From: CAYHOI01 sp964358175 | Lineage (GTDB): Bacteria > Margulisbacteria > Riflemargulisbacteria > GWF2-35-9 | Length of the DNA stretch: 10,690 bases | NCBI GenBank assembly: GCA_964358175.1 | Contig: CAYHOI010000067.1 | Coordinates: 1 to 10,690, forward strand | Direction of reading: 5' to 3' | In this document: positions 1 through 6,095 of the stretch, in pieces | Layout: each line of letters begins with the position of its first letter | Numbering within the stretch: the first letter of the stretch is position 1 | Notes under the pieces: model-generated | Seen by the model: the letters and a program-made list of their open reading frames with translations, nothing else | What the model was told of the DNA's origin: nothing | Database searches by the model: none | Translations under genes and position numbers: made by a program

Positions 1-1
1 G

Positions 2-36
2 CTATTGTAGTTGCGCTACAATAGTACACCTACAAT
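2..36. repeat. CTACAAT dyad plus extra half-site
   Basis: A perfect 9-bp inverted repeat, CTATTGTAG (2-10) and CTACAATAG (16-24), is separated by the 5-nt loop TTGCG. A third copy of CTACAAT lies at 30-36, in the same orientation as the copy at 16-22 and 14 bp from it. There is no T-tract, so it is not an obvious intrinsic terminator. Two of the copies contain TACAAT, a good match to a -10 hexamer, but neither has a convincing -35 element. It could be an operator or binding site ahead of the gene that starts near 90, or the end of an element that continues to the left of the window. Confidence 0.45.
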
Positions 37-89
37 GCCAAACTTGCAATGCTATCCAGGCCAGCAAAATTGAATTTGCGAGGATTGAT

Positions 90-809
90 TTGCGAGAGAG
101 CGAATGTTTAAAAGTGAGAAATAGCGGGCACAATCGAAATATGGGGGAACGAGGAAATATTCTATTTATCGAAGCAACTGAGTTTGGCCTGATTCAGGCG
201 AAACTGGATGCCCTATTCCAGCAAAAACGATTTCATTATTCGGGAGAGGCTGTTTTTGTTTCCTTTGATGCGAGATATGGGCTGAAGAATATCGGGCTTC
301 TGCGTCAAGATGTTCCCGTGAATCAGTTGAAAAAGGAATTGCAGGATCACATTGGGCATTATGCGAAGGATATTTTATCCTATGAACGCACTACTCGCGC
401 AAAATTCGAGACCAAGCTAAAGAAAGATTTGCCCTATTGCTGGATCTGGTACGAATCACGTCGCGAAAAAGAAAGGTTAACGTGTGAAAAGTATCAGCGA
501 CTGATGGCCGAGAAAATGATTTTTACTCGTAGCGCAAGGAATCAGCTGGCGTTCTCATCCACACTGCGGTTGGAAAGTATTGAGCTCCATTCGCTTGAAT
601 CCATACCATCCGCGCAATCGTTTCTGGAAGCTTTTTCGGAGTGTTATCAGGCATTTACTCATGAACTAGTTTCGGAAAGCAAACGCCTCCTCTCCATCGT
701 GGGGAACCAGTCGTTGGATGAACGCGCATTGTCTAGCTATACCCCTAGTGATGCACTGAGGGCAATGAATCCACTCTATTTCAATTCCGAGAAGGAGATG
801 TCGAAATGA
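90..809 (+). CDS. Hypothetical protein, unrecognised, ~239 aa
   Basis: I do not recognise this family. The protein is soluble-looking, rich in charged residues and probably mostly helical, with no signal peptide, membrane segment or obvious catalytic motif. A Lys/Arg/Glu-rich stretch lies at about residues 100-145. The start is uncertain. TTG at 90 has a weak AGGA (81-84) five bases upstream. GTG at 114 and ATG at 141 are alternatives without a clear ribosome binding site; the ATG gives 222 aa starting MGERGNILFIEATEF. The frame is also open all the way to the left edge of the window, so a longer 5'-partial gene cannot be excluded. Its stop overlaps the next start (ATGA), which points to an operon with the 129-aa gene. 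Existence as a gene is likely from its length, the overlap and codon pattern; function is unknown. Confidence 0.7.
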   Translation: MRESECLKVRNSGHNRNMGERGNILFIEATEFGLIQAKLDALFQQKRFHYSGEAVFVSFDARYGLKNIGLLRQDVPVNQLKKELQDHIGHYAKDILSYERTTRAKFETKLKKDLPYCWIWYESRREKERLTCEKYQRLMAEKMIFTRSARNQLAFSSTLRLESIELHSLESIPSAQSFLEAFSECYQAFTHELVSESKRLLSIVGNQSLDERALSSYTPSDALRAMNPLYFNSEKEMSK

Positions 810-1195
810 CCGCCCAAATCACCTTTGACGAATCCAAGCAAAAAAGCCTCTTTGGAAACAAGGATGTCGTCAAGGTTACCTTTTCTGTAGACGGAAAATC
901 GAAAGCATTCCAGTTCACAAAAGAAGTCGCAGGCGTTTTGAAGGGGTTTGGCATTTTGGAAGTAGACTCTGGAACCTATAAATTCTCCGATTGGATTGGG
1001 GAGAATGACATCAGCACTACCTTTGAAATCGCCGCCAAACAAAACATGCTCGGAAACTCTCACACGTTGGACAAAAGCGAGGCCTTGAAGCTTGCAAGGA
1101 TGCTAGTCGCCACCAACATGGACAAGGCCTTAAGCCTTCCCCCTGCAACCCTAGGGGCAATCCTGATTGACTACTCCGCTCCGGCGGGGAAGTAG
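806..1195 (+). CDS. Hypothetical protein, 129 aa, possible -1 frameshift gene
   Basis: The ATG at 806 is preceded by a clear AAGGAG (792-797, 8-nt spacer) and overlaps the upstream stop by 4 nt. The family is not recognised. The N-terminal half (residues 1-75) alternates hydrophobic and polar residues as in beta strands; residues 90-121 look helical (DKSEALKLARMLVATNMDKA). There is no signal peptide or transmembrane segment. The last codons are GCG GGG AAG TAG. A -1 slip on the G-run at 1186-1189 would bypass the TAG and continue for 56 codons in an open frame to 1359, giving about 184 aa. A short gene with a -1 extension is the layout of tail-assembly chaperone genes in long-tailed phages, but no other phage gene is visible here, so this is only an analogy. 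Confidence 0.72.
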   Translation: MTAQITFDESKQKSLFGNKDVVKVTFSVDGKSKAFQFTKEVAGVLKGFGILEVDSGTYKFSDWIGENDISTTFEIAAKQNMLGNSHTLDKSEALKLARMLVATNMDKALSLPPATLGAILIDYSAPAGK

Positions 1196-1224
1196 ATCCG
1201 GCTGACCCAAGTGATCCTAATAAA

Positions 1225-1359
1225 ATGACGTGGCAATCGACTTTTTGGGATGGTTATATACCGCAAAAAACAACTTACGCTGAATACAGCGCGCAGAGAA
1301 TAAAGAGAGAAGAAGCTCTTGAGGCAAGAAAGAGGAGTGCCCACCTACAAAGCAGATGA
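1225..1359 (+). CDS. Small ORF (44 aa) or -1 frame extension of the 129-aa gene
   Basis: From ATG 1225 this frame encodes 44 residues starting MTWQSTFWDGYIPQKTTYAE and ending in a charged helix-like tail rich in Arg, Lys and Glu. The ATG has no convincing Shine-Dalgarno. The same frame is open upstream to a TGA at 1168-1170. Between the stop of the 129-aa gene and this ATG it reads as an acidic, proline-spaced linker, EVDPADPSDPNK. That linker looks like coding sequence, so the stretch may be the C-terminal part of the 129-aa protein. It could be joined by ribosomal frameshifting, or separated by a one-base loss in the G-run (natural mutation or assembly error). It is too short for function prediction, and the choice between separate gene and extension is open. 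Confidence 0.4.
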   Translation: MTWQSTFWDGYIPQKTTYAEYSAQRIKREEALEARKRSAHLQSR

Positions 1360-1427
1360 GAGGGCTTATGTCCTGAGCATTAACTCAATTTCTGTGGGAG
1401 TAAAATTATCGAAATATACTCTACTAA

Positions 1428-1534
1428 AATTGGTTTTCGGTTTTGATTCGTCTTGGTTCCTGAGCTATGTTGTCGAAGGACGCTCACTTAGCGGGACTAG
1501 GCTTCGCTCGTCTCAGCTTCACCGCAAACCAATT
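1428..1534. repeat. 107-bp structure with 14-bp inverted ends
   Basis: The arms AATTGGTTTTCGGT (1428-1441) and ACCGCAAACCAATT (1521-1534) are inverted copies with 13 of 14 matches. Inside, further short complementary pairs are nested: CTGAG/CTCAG (1460-1464, 1512-1516), CGAAG/CTTCG (1474-1478, 1502-1506) and CGCT/AGCG (1481-1484, 1490-1493). It fills most of the non-coding gap between 1360 and 1564. No flanking target duplication is visible. It could be a MITE-like element, a recombination site or a structured leader RNA ahead of the 70-aa ORF. Confidence 0.5.
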
Positions 1535-1564
1535 CGTGACGAGTATACACAAGGAGGCACGGGA

Positions 1565-1777
1565 ATGATTAAAAAAATAATCTCGCTAAACCAAGGAGAA
1601 ATGCCTGATTCTTGGAAAAAAGATAAAGATAACTATTTTGATAAGCCTCCAACGTGGTTTGAGTACTGGATCAAGTGGCCAATCGTTGATTTATTTGATG
1701 CATTAAGATCAGGGGGGGGTGGAGATGCATTTTCTAGCTCAATTCGGGGGGCAATTTTTCCATGGTGGAGGGGGTAG
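1565..1777 (+). CDS. Small hypothetical protein, 70 aa, Gly/Trp-rich C-terminus
   Basis: ATG 1565 is chosen because a near-perfect AAGGAGG lies at 1551-1557 with a 7-nt spacer; the open frame further upstream (to 1319) crosses the inverted-repeat structure and has no such signal. The protein starts MIKKIISLNQGEMPDSWKKD, is aromatic in the middle (WFEYWIKWPI, residues 31-40), has a glycine run at 50-53 and ends in FPWWRG. No family is recognised and no secretion leader is evident. An 8-G tract (1712-1719) encodes the glycines. Loss of one G would replace the last 20 or so residues and move the stop to about 1805. The DNA looks more A+T-rich than in the two larger genes before it. It lies about 20 bp from the convergent hydrolase gene. 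Confidence 0.6.
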   Translation: MIKKIISLNQGEMPDSWKKDKDNYFDKPPTWFEYWIKWPIVDLFDALRSGGGGDAFSSSIRGAIFPWWRG

Positions 1778-1797
1778 GTTGGTGACGGGTCGAGTGT

Positions 1798-2460
1798 TCA
1801 CTTGATACGCGGTAATTTTTCAAACCAATTGAGGATTTTGGCGGTATCTTTTTTGTAGAATTCATGAGTCATGTTTGGTTCTTCCCAATAGGTCACGGGA
1901 TAGCCCTTTGCTTCCAGGAAATAGTAGTTCATACGTCCGTTTTGGATCGGTATTTTGTCGTCTTTCATGCCATGAATGAGTAGAATTTGTATTTTTTTCT
2001 TGGGATCAGTTTGATACTGGATATGTTCTCCGATGGACGTGAGCACAAGTCCCATAAAGGTCGCAACACCATCGAAATACTCTGGATAAGTAATTCCCAG
2101 GAACAAAGCGAAGTGTCCCCCAGCGGATGCGCCGTTGAGGAGAGTTTTCTTGATTCCCAGCTTTTGCTTGAATTGCTGGACAAGGCTCATGACGCGGGCA
2201 ATGTCTGAGCCTCCCCATCCACTGGGATCGTCTGAGTTGGGTGCCAAAACATAGTATTGTTCTACTTCTGCCTCCTTTTGCCAATTTTCGATAGAGAGTT
2301 TGCCCCGCTCGCCAGAACCATGTAGGGCGACGATCATGCGTGCATCAGGTGTCGAGGGAACGAATAAAACGAAGTTGCCACTTCCGACACCATACTCCCA
2401 AGTGCTAGAGGCAAAGGTCCAGGCACAAACAAGCAGAAGTCCTGTAAGAAAATTTCGCAT
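1798..2460 (-). CDS. Secreted alpha/beta hydrolase (esterase-like)
   Basis: This is a 220-aa single-domain serine hydrolase, close in form to the PHB-depolymerase/feruloyl-esterase-like and predicted-esterase groups; the substrate is unknown. Residues 1 to about 19 form a signal peptide (basic start, hydrophobic core LTGLLLVCAWTFA), so it is probably exported. The oxyanion-side motif HGSGER is at 47-52 and the nucleophile motif GASAGG at 110-115 (Ser112). The acid is probably Asp167 or Asp168 in GMKDDKIP, and the base His199 in NMTHEF. The order Ser-Asp-His and the spacing fit a complete small alpha/beta fold, so it is likely active. The ATG lies 5 bases after the miaA stop and has no good Shine-Dalgarno of its own, so translation may be coupled to miaA. 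It is the last gene of the leftward operon; no terminator hairpin is visible in the 20 bp to the convergent gene. Confidence 0.85.
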   Translation of the reverse strand: MRNFLTGLLLVCAWTFASSTWEYGVGSGNFVLFVPSTPDARMIVALHGSGERGKLSIENWQKEAEVEQYYVLAPNSDDPSGWGGSDIARVMSLVQQFKQKLGIKKTLLNGASAGGHFALFLGITYPEYFDGVATFMGLVLTSIGEHIQYQTDPKKKIQILLIHGMKDDKIPIQNGRMNYYFLEAKGYPVTYWEEPNMTHEFYKKDTAKILNWFEKLPRIK

Positions 2461-2465
2461 GGATG

Positions 2466-3389
2466 TCAGTGTACCCGATTTTTCTCCCAGTGTCTTGCCC
2501 AGGTGAGCTGACGCTTGGCAAAGTGGCGTGTTCCCAGCTTGATCTGCCGGACGGCCTCTTCAAGGGATATCTTTCTCTGAAGATGGGCGATGATTTCCTT
2601 GTACCCCAATGCTTGAAGAGAGGGTAGCAGGGGTGAATAGCCCCGATCAAGAAGGGTTTTCACTTCATCAACGAGTCCCTGCTGGATCATCTTGTCTACC
2701 CGTTGCTCAATTTGATGGTAGAGCTTCTGACGGTCTTGGGTGAGGATGATGAGTTGAAAGCGTGGATCCATGGTGTTTCGCTTTTTCTGTATGCTTGAGA
2801 AGGGGAGCCCTGTTTGCTCGAAGACCTCCAGTGCTCGAAAAATTCTTGGGGCATTATGGGGGTGGATATGCTCTGCACTGAGGGGATCCACCGTGAGGAG
2901 CTCTTGGTATAGGGCTGATAGCCCCTCCTCTTGACTTCTTTTTTTGAGGTTGGCTCTGATGGATGGAGAAGCAGGAGTCTCAGGAACCCCATAACCGTAG
3001 AGAAGAGACTGAATATAAAGCCCTGTTCCCCCCACGATCAAATAGCGTTTTGAAGAATCCGAAAGAAGAGAATTCACATTCTGTAGAAATAAATGGGTAT
3101 TCCAGATTTCATCGGGAGACTTGATATCTATGAGATGATGCGGAATGCCTTGTCGCTCTTTCTCAGGGAGCTTGGCTGTTCCAATGTCCATTCCTTGATA
3201 CACTTGCATGGAATCTGCAGAAATGATCTGAGCGTCAAGTCGATGAGCCCACTCAAGACTGGCTGAAGTCTTTCCAACAGCGGTTGGCCCATAGAGGATA
3301 GGAATGAATGGAACAATTGAATCCAAATTAGAGTATGACAGAGAAGCCAGAATAAATTCCAATACAAGGGATTGAGCGACCGGCGTCAT
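2466..3389 (-). CDS. miaA: tRNA dimethylallyltransferase MiaA
   Basis: MiaA transfers the dimethylallyl group of DMAPP to N6 of A37 in tRNAs that read codons beginning with U, the first step of i6A/ms2i6A formation. Visible family marks: P-loop GPTAVGKT (34-41), DSMQVY with the catalytic Asp (59-64), HHLID (84-88), VGGTGLY (119-125), the NAPRIFRALEV segment (179-189), QALGYKE (259-265) and the C-terminal IKLGTRHFAKRQLTW (283-297). The 307-aa length includes about 25 extra residues before the usual start, because the ATG at 3389 lies inside the upstream MBL gene (62-nt overlap). A TTG whose first base is 3326, just after the MBL stop, would give the normal MiaA N-terminus. Neither has a strong Shine-Dalgarno, so translational coupling to the MBL gene is likely. 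The family call is secure; the start is not. Confidence 0.96.
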   Translation of the reverse strand: MTPVAQSLVLEFILASLSYSNLDSIVPFIPILYGPTAVGKTSASLEWAHRLDAQIISADSMQVYQGMDIGTAKLPEKERQGIPHHLIDIKSPDEIWNTHLFLQNVNSLLSDSSKRYLIVGGTGLYIQSLLYGYGVPETPASPSIRANLKKRSQEEGLSALYQELLTVDPLSAEHIHPHNAPRIFRALEVFEQTGLPFSSIQKKRNTMDPRFQLIILTQDRQKLYHQIEQRVDKMIQQGLVDEVKTLLDRGYSPLLPSLQALGYKEIIAHLQRKISLEEAVRQIKLGTRHFAKRQLTWARHWEKNRVH

Positions 3390-4170
3390 GGCTGAGTTGA
3401 TTAGCCATACTTACCAATTGATCTATTCCTGCGTCATCACGATCTTGATTGTGATGGAAGAGACCCAATGTGGAAACATGGGCATCGGAAGCTAATCGCA
3501 CAGCATCTTCAAAGGAGGAATGTCCCCATTGTTGACGGGTTTTGTATTCATGTGGCGTAAACTCAGCGTCATGAATAAGTAAATTTGCATTCATACAAAA
3601 ATCAGAATAGGCGGAATAGGAGAGACCCAGTTCATGTTGATAGCCAAGATTGTTGTCTGTAAGGAAAACAAATCGCCTGGTTCCTTCTTGAATCGAATAC
3701 CCATATCCCCCATCAGGGTGATTAAGTGGGATCGGTGTGATGATGAGGCTTCCCACCTTAAACGCTTGCAGATCCAGATCATGGTAATCTAATTTGGCCA
3801 ATATTGCATCAGTGTTAATGGGGAAATAGGGATGTGAAAATATCCCTTTAATGGTTGATTGTATTCCGTTTTTTGGGGTAAATGCATATCCATACATAGC
3901 CACCTGAAAGTGGTCTCGATACAGGGGCTTAAAAAAGGGTAGCCCCAGCAGGTGATCCCAATGTGCATGTGTAAAGAGGAGGGTTAAAGCTCTTAGACCG
4001 GATTCCACAATTTTGTTCCCGAGGAGGCGAATGCCTGTTCCTGCATCAATGATCACAAGATCCCCAGCGTCGGACTCAACGGTGACGCAGGTGGTGTCTC
4101 CTCCGTATTTTAGAAATTGACACCCTGAAACGGCTACCGACCCGCGTGATCCATAGCAAGTCACTTTCAC
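3328..4170 (-). CDS. Metallo-beta-lactamase-fold hydrolase
   Basis: This is a 280-aa cytoplasmic MBL-fold enzyme of the PhnP/cyclic-phosphodiesterase-like type. Its N-terminus, GSRGSVAVSG followed by YGGDTTCV (22-29), is typical of that subgroup. Metal ligands are readable in order: THAHWDH (67-73), His151 in LNHPDG, Asp172 in LTDNN, HDAEF (200-204) and the HH pair at 239-240; WGHSS (215-219) is also conserved in relatives. All are present, so it should bind two metal ions and hydrolyse a phosphodiester or similar ester; the natural substrate is unknown. The start is GTG at 4170, with a G-rich GGGGGGA ribosome-binding stretch a few bases upstream. It follows a 163-bp gap after the DAHP synthase gene and overlaps miaA at its 3' end, so it may head a second transcript. 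Confidence 0.9.
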   Translation of the reverse strand: MKVTCYGSRGSVAVSGCQFLKYGGDTTCVTVESDAGDLVIIDAGTGIRLLGNKIVESGLRALTLLFTHAHWDHLLGLPFFKPLYRDHFQVAMYGYAFTPKNGIQSTIKGIFSHPYFPINTDAILAKLDYHDLDLQAFKVGSLIITPIPLNHPDGGYGYSIQEGTRRFVFLTDNNLGYQHELGLSYSAYSDFCMNANLLIHDAEFTPHEYKTRQQWGHSSFEDAVRLASDAHVSTLGLFHHNQDRDDAGIDQLVSMANQLSHDAGRSIPCIGIYSGFSVIL

Positions 4171-4242
4171 CTGAAAGTCCCCCCATTTCTTGACTGATTA
4201 AAATACCTCTCTTCACAAAAAATACGTACACGGTGAGGGAAA

Positions 4243-4261
4243 CACTTCGACAAGCTCAGTG
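4243..4261. repeat. CTTCGACAAGCTCAG repeat-like motif
   Basis: CTTCGACAAGCTCAG (4245-4259) is flanked by CAC and TG, so that CACT (4243-4246) and AGTG (4258-4261) are complementary. To my knowledge very similar sequences (TTCGACAAGCTCAG within short palindromes) recur as dispersed intergenic repeats in many bacterial genomes. The reverse complement CTGAGCTTGTCGAAG recurs at 1460-1478, interrupted by the four bases ATGT. It sits in the gap between the DAHP synthase and MBL genes. Confidence 0.45.
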
Positions 4262-4289
4262 CATCGCTTTGCAAATTTTCATTCACGTT

Positions 4290-4304
4290 TGTGTGTTGCA
4301 CACA
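4290..4304. promoter_or_regulatory. TGTGTG-TTG-CACACA dyad in intergenic gap
   Basis: This is a perfect 6-bp inverted repeat with a 3-nt centre, about 30 bp past the DAHP synthase stop and about 120 bp ahead of the MBL start. There is no U-run on either side, so terminator function is doubtful. It could be a weak RNA hairpin or a protein-binding dyad. The 4171-4333 gap otherwise holds only the repeat-like motif at 4243-4261, and I could not find a convincing promoter in it. Confidence 0.25.
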
Positions 4305-4333
4305 TGACCGTTTCATCGGCTCAAACTCCTGAT

Positions 4334-5362
4334 CTAAAGAGCCTCAGCAATTTGTTCAATGAGCGTTGCCGTGCTTTCCCAGCCTAAACAGGGATCGGTA
4401 ATGGATCGTCCATACACATTCTCATGAGCTTTTTGGGATCCTTCTTCAATAAAACTCTCAATCATAAAGCCCTTCACTAAGCTCTTCAGAAGAGGGGAGT
4501 GCTTGCGGCTACCGAGTACTTCCATGGCGATTCGGGGTTGCTGTGCGAAGAGTTTCCCAGAGTTGGAGTGATTGGTATCAACGATTACTGAAGGGTGCTG
4601 GAGCCCTCTTTTCAAATAAAGTTCTGCCAAAATAATCAAATCTTCATAATGATAATTAGGGATATGTTGTCCTTGAGGATTCACCGAACCGCGCAACACA
4701 CTATGCGCCAAGGGGTTTCCTGTCGTCTTTACTTCCCATCCGTTGTAAGAGAAGATATGTGGAATCTGGGCTGCTTTCACAGAATTGAGCATGACATCGA
4801 CGTCACCACTGGTTGGATTTTTCATGCCTACCGGAATATTGAGACCACTCACGGTTAATCGGTGTTTCTGGTTCTCAACAGATCGTGCACCGACGGCTAC
4901 GTAGCTGAGAACGTCTTCAAGGTAAGGAAAATTCTCGGGATAGAGCATTTCGTCTGCCGCAAACAAATGGGTTTCACTCGCAGATCGCACGTGCATTCGC
5001 CGGATGGCCTTGAGACCCTCTACCATATTAGGCTCTTCTTGATGCTTGGGTTGATGTGCCATTCCTTTGTAGCCTTCGCCAGTTGTCCGGGGCTTATTCG
5101 TGTAAATTCGAGGGATCATAATGAGTCGGTCAGCTACTTTTTCTTGAAGCTTAGCGAGTCGGGAAACATAATCACAAACTGCATCTTCATCGTGCGCAGA
5201 ACAAGGGCCAATGATGACGACTAAGTGATTGCTATTTCCCACAAAAACCTTAGCAATTCGTTCATCCCACTCACGTTTTATTTTGAGGAGATCCTTCGAG
5301 AGGGGAATCTCACTTAAAATTTCCTCAACACTTGGAATGCGGCGGATATATTCAATGCTCAC
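4334..5362 (-). CDS. aroG: 3-deoxy-7-phosphoheptulonate (DAHP) synthase, type I
   Basis: It condenses phosphoenolpyruvate and erythrose 4-phosphate to DAHP, committing carbon to the shikimate pathway. The 342-aa length and motifs fit the type I-alpha (AroF/G/H) class: GPCSAH (52-57, metal ligand Cys54), RIYTNKPRTT (85-94), ARSVENQKHR (159-168), GMKNPTSGD (179-187), DTNHSNSGK (262-270, metal ligand His265), MIESFIEEG (300-308, Glu302) and ITDPCLGWEST (321-331, Asp323). The variant RIYTNKPRTTGEGYKG rather than the enterobacterial form groups it with sequences from Firmicutes and other non-enteric phyla. No separate ACT or chorismate-mutase domain is present, so the kind of feedback control is not readable; the choice among aroF, aroG and aroH is arbitrary. 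The start is GTG at 5362, 21 bp after the TPR gene's stop, which suggests one transcript with it. Confidence 0.95.
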   Translation of the reverse strand: MSIEYIRRIPSVEEILSEIPLSKDLLKIKREWDERIAKVFVGNSNHLVVIIGPCSAHDEDAVCDYVSRLAKLQEKVADRLIMIPRIYTNKPRTTGEGYKGMAHQPKHQEEPNMVEGLKAIRRMHVRSASETHLFAADEMLYPENFPYLEDVLSYVAVGARSVENQKHRLTVSGLNIPVGMKNPTSGDVDVMLNSVKAAQIPHIFSYNGWEVKTTGNPLAHSVLRGSVNPQGQHIPNYHYEDLIILAELYLKRGLQHPSVIVDTNHSNSGKLFAQQPRIAMEVLGSRKHSPLLKSLVKGFMIESFIEEGSQKAHENVYGRSITDPCLGWESTATLIEQIAEAL

Positions 5363-5383
5363 GGTAAAATAACCTTATCAAAA

Positions 5384-6001
5384 TTAATTCCACTTTGCAA
5401 CGATTTCCTTTATTGCATCCAATACGTCAGCGTTTTCTGGCTCTTTCACCTGAATTTGGCGGAATTCAGCAAGGGAACGTTCCCAGTCGCCTCGATAATA
5501 ATAGGCGACGGCCTTGTTGTACCTCGCGCTAAGGTTGTCAGGTTCATGCTCCAGAACCTTATCGAAATAGAGGAGTGCTTGCTCAAATTGTTCTTCTTCA
5601 ATGGCAATGGTTGCCAATTGGAAAAAGGCATGGCTGTTCATCGGTTCAATTCGTAGTACTTGCATGAGGGATTCTTTAGCTTTGTCAGGTCTCTTCTTTT
5701 CCAGATAAAAAAGTGCGAGTTGAAAATGTGCCTTCGCATTGTTAGGGTTGATGGTTAGTGCATCTTGTAGCTCAAGCAACGGAATCTCAGTTGCATTCTC
5801 TTGGAAGTAAAATGTTTCAATGTGCTGGAGCCGTTGCTTCACCAAAAAGTTCTTTCGTTTAAGAATAGCTTGAAGGATCGGCTTGCTAAGATTAACTTCG
5901 GGGAGACCGTACCAGTGAAGCTTTCGCCCGCAGTAGGGGCAAAAATTTCTTCGAATAGCCATCTTTTCTGAGACCAGCTTCTTGCAGTGGGTACAGTACA
6001 T
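5384..6001 (-). CDS. Zinc-ribbon and TPR-repeat protein
   Basis: A 205-aa protein. The N-terminus carries two CxxC knuckles (C3/C6 and C21/C24, the second as CPYCGRKL), a compact zinc ribbon. A linker of about 60 residues is followed by three clear tetratricopeptide repeats at roughly 89-122, 123-156 and 157-190, each with the usual A-x-F-x-L-A and helix B pattern ending in EP or NP-type turns. There is no signal peptide or membrane segment, so it is probably a cytoplasmic scaffold. TPRs bind partner proteins, but the partner is unknown. It is the first gene of the leftward cluster and is divergent from the pseudopilin gene. ATG at 6001 has no good Shine-Dalgarno. A weak promoter (TTGTGA, 16 bp, TACACT on the - strand) would put transcription only a few bases before the ATG. 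Confidence 0.82.
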   Translation of the reverse strand: MYCTHCKKLVSEKMAIRRNFCPYCGRKLHWYGLPEVNLSKPILQAILKRKNFLVKQRLQHIETFYFQENATEIPLLELQDALTINPNNAKAHFQLALFYLEKKRPDKAKESLMQVLRIEPMNSHAFFQLATIAIEEEQFEQALLYFDKVLEHEPDNLSARYNKAVAYYYRGDWERSLAEFRQIQVKEPENADVLDAIKEIVAKWN

Positions 6002-6033
6002 TACTCAGGATCAGTGTAACATATATCGTCTCT

Positions 6034-6061
6034 TTCACAACCCGCTTTTTTTTGATATAGT
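6034..6061 (+). promoter_or_regulatory. sigma70-type promoter for pilin-metX operon
   Basis: The -35 element TTCACA (6034-6039) matches TTGACA at 5 of 6, and the -10 element TATAGT (6056-6061) matches TATAAT at 5 of 6, with a 16-bp spacer. This places the start site near 6068 and gives a leader of about 28 nt to the pilin ATG. A run of eight T (6046-6053) lies between the two elements. The region is the divergent gap with the TPR gene. Confidence 0.5.
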
Positions 6062-6095
6062 ATTGACGATTCAGTGATAAGTGAAGGGATTGAGC

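Noticed and set aside
776..1063. Antisense ORF opposite the 129-aa gene
   Set aside because: It lies fully across a better-supported gene pair with a good Shine-Dalgarno and stop/start overlap, and has no motif of its own.
1428..1534. Integron attC site
   Set aside because: The ends lack the GTTRRRY/RYYYAAC core sequences and no integrase or cassette series is visible.
1319..1777. A 152-aa reading of the frame that contains the 70-aa ORF
   Set aside because: Its first 82 codons cross the inverted-repeat structure and show no protein-like pattern, and the strong AAGGAGG lies ahead of the ATG at 1565.
1..1777. Tailed-phage morphogenesis cluster suggested by the possible -1 frameshift
   Set aside because: No tape-measure, tail, capsid, terminase or lysis gene is visible, and the set ends directly at housekeeping genes; only the frameshift layout is similar.
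4290..4304. Intrinsic terminator for the DAHP synthase transcript
   Set aside because: The 6-bp stem is A+T/G+C mixed with only a 3-nt loop, and no T-run follows on the transcribed strand.
4595..5224. Two + strand ORFs across the DAHP synthase gene
   Set aside because: They are shadows of a gene whose full motif set reads on the - strand.
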